Assembly: GCA_930633495.1 (NCBI GenBank)
Contig: CAKNFJ010000001.1
Coordinates: forward strand, 1,612,001 to 1,676,000
Direction: 5' to 3'
Length of the DNA stretch: 64,000 nucleotides
DNA from: Hyphomicrobiales bacterium
GTDB lineage: Bacteria; Pseudomonadota; Alphaproteobacteria; Rhizobiales; Beijerinckiaceae
Shown: positions 34,825 through 43,061 of the stretch, piece after piece
Numbering within the stretch: position 1 is the first letter of the stretch
How the letters are laid out: each line of letters opens with the position of its first letter
The notes under the pieces: generated by a model
What the model was told of the DNA's origin: nothing
Seen by the model: the letters and a program-made list of their open reading frames with translations, nothing else
Database searches by the model: none
Made by a program: the position numbers and the translations under genes

Positions 34825-36327
34825 TCAGGGCCGCGCCGTCGCGACCGGCAGAACCCGCCCCAGCGCCGCGACGGGATCGATCCGCCCGGCCCCGAACACA
34901 GGGTCGCGCCCTTTCGAACCCAGATCGACCGCGCTCTCCCCGAGAATCTTGCGGGCACCGTCGGAATCGAGTTCCGGCTGCTTTTCGAGCAGCAGCGCCA
35001 CCAGCCCGGAGACATGCGCGGCAGCGATCGAGGTGCCGGAGGTGAAGGCGTAGCGCCCAGCCGGCTCGGCCGTCAGCACGTCCACCCCGGGGGCGGCGAT
35101 AGCGACGTATCCGCCGCGATTGGCATCCGCGAAAACCTTGTCCTCGGCATCGGTCGCCGTCACCGCGATGACGGAGGGGTCGGCGCCGGGATAGAGCGGC
35201 GCGGCACGGCTGCCGCCATTGCCGGCGGCGGCAACGGCGATCACGCCACGCTCCTTCGCACCCGCCAGCGCCTTCGACAGCAGACGGTCCTGCGGCCCGG
35301 CAAAGCTGAGATTCACCACCTTCGCACGCTGCTGCACCACCCAGTCCAGCGCCGTCAGGATCTGGAAGGACTTGCCGTTGGCCGAGGTCGCCTGCGGGCC
35401 GCCAAAGGCACGGGCAACGATCAGCCGGGCGGCCGGCGCCATGCCCTGCAACTCGCCATGGCCGACGATCGCGGTCGCCATCGAAGTGCCGTGAGCGTGC
35501 GGCGTCGCCTGCCCGTCAACGGCGTCGAGATAAGCGACGACCGAGCCACTGATCTCGGGATGCTCCATATCGACGCCGGAATCGATCAGGGCGACGCGGA
35601 TGCCGCGCCCGAGCGCGAACTTGCGCGTCTCGCCCAGCCGAAGCTTGTCGACGACATATTGCGGCGGCAGCATCCGCCGCACTACGGCGCTGCCGCGAGC
35701 CGCCGTCTCGGAGGCCCCGCTCTGCAATCCCTGCGCGGCCGGCACCGCGCTCGCATCGGACGAGGCCGTCGTCGGCTCGGCCGGGGTTGCTGAAGCAGCG
35801 GGTTTGCCCTGCGCGCCCTGTTGCAGGCCGAACAGGAAATTCGGCTGGGCGCTGGTGATGCTGTTGTCGTCGCCCATCTGCGTCAGCACGGCGCGCAGGT
35901 CGCGGCCGGGTTCGAGTTTGGCGCGGATGATGGTGACCCCGGCCAGCTCGAAACGCTGGCTGGCGATCAGCGTCGCGCCGTAGCGGCGCAGCACTGCATC
36001 GGCCTCGGCATTGGGCGCGAGCTCGAAGAGCACTTCGTCGGGGACGAAGCGGTTCTCGTTCGGGGCGGGCACGATCGCCCGTTGCTGGCTCGGCTGCATC
36101 CAGGAGCCCGGCGGCACGCGCATGGACCGGCTGGTTGAATTCGCGGCCGGAGCCTGCGGCGCGGCCGCCGGCGTCGCGCCCCGGTCACGTTGCGACGGCG
36201 TATTGCCGGTGGTCGGAGCCTGCGCCCAAGCCATGGCCGGCGCGAGCAGGACGCCACAGGCCAGCACGGCGGCACCGGCCAGACGCCGCGTCAGCGCCGC
36301 CCCGCTCGCGAAACCCGATTGCCGCAT
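34825..36327 (-). CDS. Secreted subtilisin-like serine protease (S8 family)
   Basis: 500 residues. Signal peptide (1-36, ending MAWAQA), a Pro/Ala linker, a propeptide-like domain (about 93-163, from NRFVPDEVLFELAP to SAQPNF), a second linker, then the catalytic domain with Asp249 (VALIDSGVD), His279 (HAHGTSMA), oxyanion Asn370 (AAAGNGG) and Ser433 (SGTSIAAAHVSG). The triad is intact. It should act in the periplasm or outside. AGGAGG precedes the ATG. Placed directly after the ECF sigma and anti-sigma genes, it is a candidate regulator or output of that system: the anti-sigma periplasmic part resembles its propeptide. Confidence 0.92.
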   Translation of the reverse strand: MRQSGFASGAALTRRLAGAAVLACGVLLAPAMAWAQAPTTGNTPSQRDRGATPAAAPQAPAANSTSRSMRVPPGSWMQPSQQRAIVPAPNENRFVPDEVLFELAPNAEADAVLRRYGATLIASQRFELAGVTIIRAKLEPGRDLRAVLTQMGDDNSITSAQPNFLFGLQQGAQGKPAASATPAEPTTASSDASAVPAAQGLQSGASETAARGSAVVRRMLPPQYVVDKLRLGETRKFALGRGIRVALIDSGVDMEHPEISGSVVAYLDAVDGQATPHAHGTSMATAIVGHGELQGMAPAARLIVARAFGGPQATSANGKSFQILTALDWVVQQRAKVVNLSFAGPQDRLLSKALAGAKERGVIAVAAAGNGGSRAAPLYPGADPSVIAVTATDAEDKVFADANRGGYVAIAAPGVDVLTAEPAGRYAFTSGTSIAAAHVSGLVALLLEKQPELDSDGARKILGESAVDLGSKGRDPVFGAGRIDPVAALGRVLPVATARP

Positions 36328-36387
36328 GGCCCGATCCTCCTGCCACGAAACATCATGCCATGGCGCCGGCAGGCGGCGCCAGCAACC

Positions 36388-37083
36388 TCACGGCGCGGGC
36401 GCGACGAAGCTGATGATTGCGCTCTCGGTCTTCATCCGCGCCGCGATCGCATCGACCTGGGCGGGCGAGAGCGTCGCATCGCCGACGCGCACCTTGAAAA
36501 AGCCGTTGGCGCGCGGCCCGTCGACCACCGAGGCGTCGAAGCGCTTGAAGAAGGCGGCGATTTCGCCGGCCTTGGCCTCCGGCGCGAAACTCAGAAGCAC
36601 ATAGCGCTCCGAGGTCTGCGCGCCCGGCGCCGAAGCCGTCTGGAAGCCAGCGCCGCCATCGCGCAGCGCAAGCCCGGTGATGGCGATGCCCTGCAGCGCG
36701 ATCAGCGCGAGGGCGGCGGCGCTGGCATAGGCCAGCCGGCGCGGCGGCTGCGCCGCCAGCAGGCCGCCGAGCCAGCCGAGCAAACCGCGGCCCATCCCAT
36801 CCGCCGCCCGCGTCAGCAGCGGTGCCTGGCGGGGAGCGGTCTCGATCTCGGCCATCAGCTTTTCGAGGGCGCGGTGCGACGGAGCGCCCAGGCTCTCGTT
36901 GAGCAGCACGGTCTCGGCCATGTCGTCGCGAATGATGTCGAGCCGGGCGGCCATCTCGGGATCAGCGGCGAGCGCGGCCTCGACGCGGCGCTTGTCGGCA
37001 TCGGAGAGGCGGCCATTGGCGTAGAAGGGCAGCAGCTCCTCGAGCTCGCGGCGCTTCGGATCGCTTGCGATGCTGTCAGTCAT
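36388..37083 (-). CDS. Transmembrane anti-sigma factor with a protease-propeptide-like periplasmic domain
   Basis: 231 residues from ATG 37083, which has AAGGAG 7 bases upstream (a GTG one codon earlier is less likely). The cytoplasmic N-terminus (RRELEELLPFYANGRLSDADKRRVEAALAADPE) is the anti-sigma domain; it lacks the zinc-binding HxxxC. One membrane helix spans about 117-139 (AYASAAALALIALQGIAITGLA). The periplasmic part (160-228) starts RYVLLSFAPEAKAGEIAAFF and ends IISFVAPAP, matching in pattern and length the propeptide of the adjacent subtilase. It would hold the sigma factor encoded 48 bases upstream inactive until a periplasmic signal. Confidence 0.82.
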   Translation of the reverse strand: MTDSIASDPKRRELEELLPFYANGRLSDADKRRVEAALAADPEMAARLDIIRDDMAETVLLNESLGAPSHRALEKLMAEIETAPRQAPLLTRAADGMGRGLLGWLGGLLAAQPPRRLAYASAAALALIALQGIAITGLALRDGGAGFQTASAPGAQTSERYVLLSFAPEAKAGEIAAFFKRFDASVVDGPRANGFFKVRVGDATLSPAQVDAIAARMKTESAIISFVAPAP

Positions 37084-37131
37084 CACGCCACTCCTTGGGC
37101 GGCCGGGCCGCGCCTCACGGACTTCAACGCC

Positions 37132-37692
37132 TCAGGGCCAGCCACGGTCGATGCCGGCGGCCTTGAGCATTTCGCCCAGCTTCTTGCGGGCATGGAACAG
37201 CCGGGTCTTGACGGTGTTCTCAGGGATTCCGACGATCCGCGCGACCTCCTCGACAGAGGTCTCGTGGTAGTAGACGAGATCGACGACCTCGCGATGCTCG
37301 GCTGACAGCCGTTCGAGGCAGGCCCGGATCGCCAGCCCCTTGTCCTGCTTCTGGAGCACGATCTCGGGGCCGTCGGATTCATCCTCGATGCTGCTGGCGA
37401 AATCCTCGTCAAGCTCGGCGTCGCGGCGCTTGCGCAAGAGCGACCAGGCCTTGTTCCGGGCGATGGCGAGCAGCCAGGTCGAGACCGAGGCGCGTGCCTC
37501 GAAACGGTCCGCCTGTCGCCAGAGATCCATGAACACGTCACTGATCACATCCTCGGCAAGCGTCTCGTCGCGGACCAGCCGCAGCACGAAACGGTAGACC
37601 CGCACCTGATGCCGCGAGAACAGCACCTTCATCGCGAGCCTGTCGCCCGAGGCGATCCGCTTGACCAGATCCTCGTCCGATTCCGTATGCAT
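37132..37692 (-). CDS. ECF-type RNA polymerase sigma factor
   Basis: 186 residues from ATG 37692 (MHTESDEDLVKRIASGD); the frame is open further upstream to a TTG at 37758, with ATGs at 37725 and 37713. Region 2 (RHQVRVYRFVLRLVRDETLAEDVISDVFMDLWRQADRF) and region 4 (ECLEQLS-like RLSAEHREVVDLVYYHETSVEEVARIVGIPENTVKTRLFHARKKL) are both complete, with no extra C-terminal domain. It directs RNA polymerase to its own regulon, probably including this operon. It is followed by its anti-sigma factor and a secreted protease. Confidence 0.92.
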   Translation of the reverse strand: MHTESDEDLVKRIASGDRLAMKVLFSRHQVRVYRFVLRLVRDETLAEDVISDVFMDLWRQADRFEARASVSTWLLAIARNKAWSLLRKRRDAELDEDFASSIEDESDGPEIVLQKQDKGLAIRACLERLSAEHREVVDLVYYHETSVEEVARIVGIPENTVKTRLFHARKKLGEMLKAAGIDRGWP

Positions 37693-37884
37693 CGCCCCTC
37701 GAAGGCCAAGCATCCCGGCTCGCATCCATTCGTCGCGGCGAGCGGGAAAAAGGTTCAACCGGCGCGCACATTAATCTGCACAGGCGGATTTGCCGATAGG
37801 CGAACGCGGGCGCAGGCGGGCTTTTTTGCCAGCAGGGCAGCGGTTCCCAAGCCGGAGAGCCGAGGCAACGGACAAGCGGATATG

Positions 37885-37907
37885 AAAAGGGGCGCCTGCG
37901 GCGCCCC
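37885..37907 (-). terminator. Rho-independent terminator after the small charged protein gene
   Basis: On the minus strand an 8-bp stem GGGGCGCC / GGCGCCCC with a 3-base loop is followed by TTTTC. It lies 66 bases after the stop of the gene at 37974-38348 and before the sigma factor region, and so should insulate the sigma operon from rpsU-side transcription. Confidence 0.75.
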
Positions 37908-37973
37908 AAATCGCATCGATCGAATGTGCGGGAATTCTTGGCGTCCGGCTGGTTCAGCCGGACGGAAGGCGCG

Positions 37974-38348
37974 TCAGCGGCGCTTGCCGGCCGTGCGCAG
38001 CTGCATGTACTGCACGGCTTCCAGCAGCACCTTGCGGGGACGCTCGGCATCGCGCTTGGCCTGCTCCGCCTTGCGGGCCGCCTCGCGAGCGAGTTCTTCC
38101 TGGCGCTTCTCTTCTTCGATCCGCGCGCGCTCGAGCGCTTCGAGGCGCTCCTTCTCGGCCCGGATCTTCGCCTTCTCGGCTTCGCGCTCGGCGCGAGCCT
38201 GGGCGATGGCTTCCCGCTCCTCGCGTCGCTGCACCATGACCGGGTCATCGGCCTTTGGCCGTGCCTGGAAACGCTCGAGGAGCGCCTGCTTGGCTTTGGC
38301 GGAGTTGGCCTGACGGTCGGTGAAGCTGCGGTCGCTCGGGTTCTTCAA
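37974..38348 (-). CDS. Small charged coiled-coil protein, DUF6481-like
   Basis: 124 residues, almost entirely helical and rich in Glu, Arg, Lys and Ala. It opens MKNPSDRSFTDRQANSAKAKQALLERFQARPKADDP and continues with an unbroken helical stretch of E/K/R heptads (about 40-105), predicted coiled coil, ending in a basic tail. Proteins of this form, often labelled DUF6481, are common in alphaproteobacteria; function is unknown. No signal peptide or membrane segment. It follows rpsU in the same direction and ends at a good terminator. Confidence 0.75.
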   Translation of the reverse strand: MKNPSDRSFTDRQANSAKAKQALLERFQARPKADDPVMVQRREEREAIAQARAEREAEKAKIRAEKERLEALERARIEEEKRQEELAREAARKAEQAKRDAERPRKVLLEAVQYMQLRTAGKRR

Positions 38349-38433
38349 GGGTGATCTTCTCTCGGGTTGTTACGGGTTGTTTTTCGGCCCGCGCGGGCGC
38401 CTTAATCCAGATCGAGCCGAATTGATATCGAAA

Positions 38434-38697
38434 TCAACGCGCGGCGGCCCCGCTTCCAGCGCGGAGCGGAGGATTTTTGGGGCGCGGGGCGGCAACCAGC
38501 CCCTCCCGGCGCGCCTGCTTGAGGGCGGCCTTGCGCGCCCTGCGCACGGCATCGGCCTTTTCGCGGACCCGGCGCTCCGACGGCTTTTCGTAAGCCTTGC
38601 GTCGCTTCATCTCGCGCATGACGCCCTCGCGTTGAAGCTTCCGCTTCAGCACGCGCAGGGCCTGATCGACATTGTTGTCGCGGACGAGAACCTGCAT
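38434..38697 (-). CDS. rpsU: Small ribosomal subunit protein bS21
   Basis: 87 residues from ATG 38697, with AAAGGAG 6 bases upstream. The sequence [20 protein letters not shown] and the basic [29 protein letters not shown] stretch are the bS21 signature. It binds the 30S subunit near the 3' end of 16S rRNA and aids initiation. The C-terminal Ala/Arg/Pro tail is longer than in E. coli (71 residues), as is usual in alphaproteobacteria. It is divergent from proB; the 287-base gap between them holds both promoters and no gene that I can see. Confidence 0.95.
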   Translation of the reverse strand: MQVLVRDNNVDQALRVLKRKLQREGVMREMKRRKAYEKPSERRVREKADAVRRARKAALKQARREGLVAAPRPKNPPLRAGSGAAAR

Positions 38698-38984
38698 CGA
38701 AACTCCTTTCTGCGGACGAAACCGCACCCACGGCAAGCCGCGGGCGACGCATTGTCCTGTCGTGACGAAGGAACCGCGCCGTTTTCGGAAGGCTCGCAGG
38801 GCGAGGGTTCGGAAAGGCAAAGCGCGGCCGGCAGACCCGGAATATGGGTGGCCGGCACCAACTTTTCAACCGGACGGACAAAAGACGCAGGCGCGGCGCC
38901 CCCTCCCCCGCCCGTTCACACCGCTTTACAATCGGCCGGTTTTCGCCAAGAGGCAGAAGGCTGCCGCAACAGATCGTGTGCCCC

Positions 38985-40109
38985 GTGAAGACGCCTTCGC
39001 TTTCCGAGTTCCGCCGCATCGTCGTCAAGGTCGGCTCCAGCCTGCTGGTCGACCGGGCTCGCGGCCGGCTGCGCCATGCCTGGCTGGCCGCGCTCGCCGA
39101 GGACCTCGCCGAGCTCCACCAGCGCGGCGCCGACGTGCTCGTCGTTTCCTCGGGTGCGATCGCGCTCGGCCGCACCGTGCTGAACCTGCCTTCGGGACCT
39201 CTGAGGCTGGAGGAAAGCCAGGCCGCCGCCGCCGTCGGCCAGATCGCGCTCGCCCGCAACTGGGCCGAAGCCCTCGCCGCCCACGGCCTCACCGCCGGGC
39301 AGGTGCTGCTGACGCTGGCCGACACCGAGCAGCGCCGCCGCTATCTCAACGCGCGCGCGACGCTCGGGCGCCTGCTCGACCTGCGTGCCATTCCCGTCAT
39401 CAACGAGAACGACACCGTCGCGACCACCGAGATCCGCTATGGCGACAACGACCGGCTCGCCGCCCGCGTCGCGACCATGGCCGGGGCCGACCTGCTCGTG
39501 CTGTTCTCCGATATAGATGGACTCTATACGGCCCCGCCCGCCAAGGACCCGACGGCCCGTCACATCCCCGTCGTCGAGAAGATCACGCCCGAGATCGACG
39601 CCATGGCCGGCGGCGCGGCCTCCGAGCTCTCGCGCGGCGGCATGCACACCAAGATCGAGGCCGGCAAGATCGCAGCCGCCGGCGGCACCCATATGCTGAT
39701 CGCCGATGGGCGAGCCAAGAACCCGCTGGCGAGCGTCGCCGCCGGCGGACGCTGCACCTGGTTTCTTTCCGGCTCGACGCCCGCGACCGCCCGCAAGACC
39801 TGGATCGCCGGCACGCTGGAGCCGCGCGGCACGCTGCATGTCGATGCCGGCGCGGCCAGGGCCCTGCGCGGCGGCGCGAGCCTGCTGCCGGTCGGCGTCG
39901 CCCGCATCGAGGGCGAGTTCGCGCGCGGCGACGCCGTGCTGATCCGCGACCCTGACGGACAGCTGCTCGGGCGCGGCCTCGTCGCCTATGACGCCGGCGA
40001 AGCCGCCCTCGTCCTCGGCAAGGCCTCGCGCGACATCGAGGCCGTGCTCGGCTATCCCGGCCGCGCCGAGATGATCCACCGGGACGACATGGCGCTCGGG
40101 CTGGGCTAA
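38985..40109 (+). CDS. proB: Glutamate 5-kinase
   Basis: 374 residues from GTG 38985 ([23 protein letters not shown]); another GTG three codons upstream is possible, and no ATG fits. The amino-acid kinase domain has [24 protein letters not shown] and GTGGMHTK-like [10 protein letters not shown] motifs; a C-terminal PUA domain starts around residue 280. It phosphorylates glutamate in the first step of proline synthesis and is normally inhibited by proline. proA follows, 48 bases later. Confidence 0.93.
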   Translation: MKTPSLSEFRRIVVKVGSSLLVDRARGRLRHAWLAALAEDLAELHQRGADVLVVSSGAIALGRTVLNLPSGPLRLEESQAAAAVGQIALARNWAEALAAHGLTAGQVLLTLADTEQRRRYLNARATLGRLLDLRAIPVINENDTVATTEIRYGDNDRLAARVATMAGADLLVLFSDIDGLYTAPPAKDPTARHIPVVEKITPEIDAMAGGAASELSRGGMHTKIEAGKIAAAGGTHMLIADGRAKNPLASVAAGGRCTWFLSGSTPATARKTWIAGTLEPRGTLHVDAGAARALRGGASLLPVGVARIEGEFARGDAVLIRDPDGQLLGRGLVAYDAGEAALVLGKASRDIEAVLGYPGRAEMIHRDDMALGLG

Positions 40110-40157
40110 ACTTCCTTCCGGACTGGCGTTTGCCAGCGGGTATTTGGACTGGGTGAG

Positions 40158-41462
40158 ATGACGGGCGACAGCGCATTGCGCATCATCGCGACGAACGAGG
40201 CCGAGGATGTCGGGCTCGTGATGCAGGAGGTCGGCAGGCGCGCCCGCGCCGCCGCGCGCAAGGTCGCACTGAGCCCAGCCGAGCAACGCAACGTCGCTCT
40301 CCTCGCCATGGCCGATGCGCTGCGCGCCCGTAAATCCCGTATTCTCGCCGCCAATGCGCAGGATCTGGCCGACGGCAAGGCGGCTGGCCTCAGCGGCTCC
40401 TTCATCGATCGCCTCGCCCTAGACGAGAAGCGCCTCGTCGCCATTGCCGATGCCGTCGCCGAAGTGGCCGAGCTGCCCGATCCGCTCGGGCGCGTGCTGG
40501 CCGAATGGACGCGGCCGAACGGCTTGCGCTTCGAGCGTGTCGCGACTCCGCTCGGCGTCATCGCCGTGATCTTCGAGAGCCGGCCGAACGTCACTGCCGA
40601 TGCCGGCGCGCTCTGCCTGAAGAGCGGCAACGCCGCGATCCTGCGCGCGGGCTCCGATTCCTTCCGCTCCTCGACCGAGATCGCCGCCGCGATGCGCGAG
40701 GGGCTGGAGGCCGCCGGCCTGCCAGGCGACGCGATCCAGCTCGTGCCGACGCGCGACCGCGCCGCGGTCGGCGAAATCCTCGCCGGCCTCAATGGCAATA
40801 TCGATGTCGTCGTGCCGCGCGGGGGCAAAAGCCTCGTCGCCCGCGTCCAGAGCGAGGCGCGCGTGCCGGTCTTCGCCCATCTCGACGGCAACTGCCATGT
40901 CTATGTCGGTGCCGAAGCCGATCTCGCCATGGCGCGCGAGATCCTGCTCAACGCCAAATTGCGCCGCACCGGCGTCTGCGGCGCGGCTGAGACGCTGCTG
41001 GTCGACGAAGCCTGCGCGGCCACCCATCTCGCCCCGCTCGTTGCCGCCCTGCTCGATGCCGGCTGCGCCGTGCGCGGCGATGCGGCCGTGCAGAAGGTCG
41101 ACGCGCGCGTGACGCCCGCGAGCGAAGAGGACTGGTCGACGGAATATCTCGACCGGATCATCGCCGCGAAGGTCGTTTCCAGTCTCGACGACGCGATCGA
41201 GCATATCGAGCGCTATGGCTCGCACCACACAGACGCGATCGTCACCGCAGACGAGGCTGCCGCGACCCGCTTCCTGGCCGAGGTCGATTCCGCGATCGTC
41301 GTCCACAACGCCTCGACGCAGTTCGCGGATGGCGGCGAATTCGGCTTCGGCGCCGAGATCGGCATCGCCACGGGGCGCATGCATGCGCGCGGGCCCGTCG
41401 GCGTCGAGCAGCTCTGCTCGTTCAAATACCGCGTCCATGGCGCGGGCCAGACCCGCCCCTGA
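40158..41462 (+). CDS. proA: Gamma-glutamyl phosphate reductase
   Basis: 434 residues. Aldehyde-dehydrogenase-like fold with [23 protein letters not shown], the catalytic cysteine in [15 protein letters not shown] and the C-terminal [24 protein letters not shown]. It reduces glutamyl 5-phosphate with NADPH to glutamate semialdehyde, the second step of proline synthesis, probably in complex with ProB. Length and position after proB are typical. Confidence 0.96.
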   Translation: MTGDSALRIIATNEAEDVGLVMQEVGRRARAAARKVALSPAEQRNVALLAMADALRARKSRILAANAQDLADGKAAGLSGSFIDRLALDEKRLVAIADAVAEVAELPDPLGRVLAEWTRPNGLRFERVATPLGVIAVIFESRPNVTADAGALCLKSGNAAILRAGSDSFRSSTEIAAAMREGLEAAGLPGDAIQLVPTRDRAAVGEILAGLNGNIDVVVPRGGKSLVARVQSEARVPVFAHLDGNCHVYVGAEADLAMAREILLNAKLRRTGVCGAAETLLVDEACAATHLAPLVAALLDAGCAVRGDAAVQKVDARVTPASEEDWSTEYLDRIIAAKVVSSLDDAIEHIERYGSHHTDAIVTADEAAATRFLAEVDSAIVVHNASTQFADGGEFGFGAEIGIATGRMHARGPVGVEQLCSFKYRVHGAGQTRP

Positions 41463-41476
41463 GTCATGCTGCGCGA

Positions 41477-42088
41477 ATGACAAGCGAGCCTCTGCGCCTG
41501 CCGCCTCATGCGCGCGGTCTCCGCATCGGGCTGTTCGGCGGCAGCTTCAACCCGGCCCATGACGGCCACCGGCTCGCGAGCCTCACCGCTCTGAGGCGCC
41601 TGCAGCTCGACCGTATCTGGTGGCTGGTCACGCCCGGCAACCCGCTGAAGGACAATGCAAAGCTGCCGCCGCTCGGCGAGCGGCTGCGGCAGGCGCGGGG
41701 CGTCTCCGGCCGTGCCCGCATCAACGTCACCGGCATCGAGGCGCGGCTTCGCACCCGCTACACCGCCGATACGCTGCGCGCTCTGAAGCGGCGCTGCCCG
41801 GGGGTCAACTTCGTCTGGATCATGGGCTCCGACAATCTCGCCGGCTTCCACCGCTGGGCCGAGTGGCGCGCGATCGCCCGGATGATGCCCATCGCCATCA
41901 TCGACCGGCCGGGCTCGACCCTCAGCGCCATGGCCTCGCCCGCCGCCAACTGGCTGTCGCGCTGGCGCATCCCGGAGAACCAGGCCGCGATCCTGCCGCG
42001 AACCCATCCTCCGGCCTGGGTCTTCCTGCACGGCAAGCGCTCGGCGTTATCCTCCACGATGCTGCGCCGAAAGGCCGGGCGCGATTGA
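41477..42088 (+). CDS. nadD: Nicotinate-nucleotide adenylyltransferase
   Basis: 203 residues. The nucleotidyltransferase motif GLFGGSFNPAHDGH near the N-terminus binds ATP; FVWIMGSDNLAGFHRWAEW and the C-terminal LSSTMLRR (the family's SSTxIR) are also present. It converts nicotinate mononucleotide to deamido-NAD. It follows proA by 14 bases, in the usual alphaproteobacterial order proB-proA-nadD-rsfS. Confidence 0.94.
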   Translation: MTSEPLRLPPHARGLRIGLFGGSFNPAHDGHRLASLTALRRLQLDRIWWLVTPGNPLKDNAKLPPLGERLRQARGVSGRARINVTGIEARLRTRYTADTLRALKRRCPGVNFVWIMGSDNLAGFHRWAEWRAIARMMPIAIIDRPGSTLSAMASPAANWLSRWRIPENQAAILPRTHPPAWVFLHGKRSALSSTMLRRKAGRD

Positions 42089-42158
42089 ATTCCGGGGCTT
42101 CCCGGCTTATTTTGGTTTCATCGCGCCAAGAGCGCATCTTGATCGAGAGGATACGTCA

Positions 42159-42569
42159 CTGAACCGTCAAAACCTTGGTGAAGCCGAGCCGAAGCCGCTT
42201 CCCCAGGCCGCTATCGCGGACAATCCCTCTGCCGATAGCATCGCCCTCGCGCTCCATGTCCTGGAGGACATGAAAGCGGAGGACATCACGGTGATCGACC
42301 TCGTCGGCAAGACCTCCCTGGCCGATGCGATGATCATCGCCTCGGGCAACGTCAACCGCCATGTCGCCGCCATCTCCGACGCCCTGATCGAGGCTCTCAA
42401 GAACGCCGGGAAACCTTCGCCGCAGGTCGAGGGCATGCCCGCTTGCGACTGGGTGCTGATCGACACCGGCGACATCATCGTCCACGTCTTCCGGCCGGAA
42501 GTGCGGCAGTTCTACAATCTCGAGAAGATGTGGGGCACCGACCGACCGAACGAACGCCTCGCGAACTGA
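42159..42569 (+). CDS. rsfS: Ribosomal silencing factor RsfS, probably with a CTG start
   Basis: 136 residues if translation starts at CTG 42159, which has GAGAGG 8 bases upstream. The first in-frame ATG (42270) would give 99 residues and remove the family's first helix (SIALALHVLEDMKAEDITVIDL); no ATG, GTG or TTG fits between it and the previous stop. The core SLADAMIIASGNVNRHVAAISDALIEAL and CDWVLIDTGDIIVHVFRPEVRQFYNLEKMW is complete. RsfS binds uL14 and stops subunit joining when nutrients are short. nadD precedes and rlmH follows. Confidence 0.88.
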   Translation: MNRQNLGEAEPKPLPQAAIADNPSADSIALALHVLEDMKAEDITVIDLVGKTSLADAMIIASGNVNRHVAAISDALIEALKNAGKPSPQVEGMPACDWVLIDTGDIIVHVFRPEVRQFYNLEKMWGTDRPNERLAN

Positions 42570-42581
42570 CGCCGGAACCGC

Positions 42582-43061
42582 ATGCGGCTCGCGGTCATCG
42601 CCGTCGGCCGGCTCAAGGACGGGCCGGAACGCGAGCTCTGCGAGCGCTATCGTGAACGCGGGCTCGCGCTCGGCCGCGGCATCGGGCTCTCCGGCCCGGA
42701 CATCGTCGAGATCGCCGAGGGCCGCGGCCGACGCCCCGAGGAGCGCAAGCGCGAGGAGGCTCAAGCCATCCTCGCCAAAACCCAACCCGGGCTGCTGATC
42801 GCCCTCGACGAACGCGGCCGCCAGCTCGGCAGCGAAGCCTTCGCCAGCCGCATCGCGGCGGCGCGGGACGCGGGAACCGGCAATGCCAGCCTGATCATCG
42901 GCGGCGCCGACGGGCTGAGCGAGGAGATTCGCGACAAGGCCGACATCACGCTCGCCTTCGGCGCCTTGACGATTCCCCATCAGATCGTGCGGGCGCTGGT
43001 GCTCGAGCAGCTTTACCGGGCGATGACGATCATCGCCGGACACCCCTATCATCGCGCATGA
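42582..43061 (+). CDS. rlmH: 23S rRNA (pseudouridine1915-N3)-methyltransferase RlmH
   Basis: 159 residues, SPOUT methyltransferase. MRLAVIAVGRLKDGPERELCERYRERG, IALDERGRQLGSEAFA and the knotted SAM site IIGGADGLSEE are the RlmH hallmarks, as is the C-terminal ILEQLYRA-like VLEQLYRAMTIIAGHPYHRA. It methylates pseudouridine 1915 of 23S rRNA on 70S ribosomes. Its TGA overlaps the next ATG. Confidence 0.96.
   Translation: MRLAVIAVGRLKDGPERELCERYRERGLALGRGIGLSGPDIVEIAEGRGRRPEERKREEAQAILAKTQPGLLIALDERGRQLGSEAFASRIAAARDAGTGNASLIIGGADGLSEEIRDKADITLAFGALTIPHQIVRALVLEQLYRAMTIIAGHPYHRA

Noticed and set aside
37842..37848. GGGAACC on the minus strand as an ECF -35 element upstream of the sigma factor
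   Set aside because: No suitable -10 element lies at the expected 16-17 base spacing, and a terminator lies close by, so autoregulation from this site is not supported.
42270..42569. rsfS starting at ATG 42270
   Set aside because: This would delete the conserved first helix of the RsfS domain; the CTG at 42159 has a ribosome binding site.
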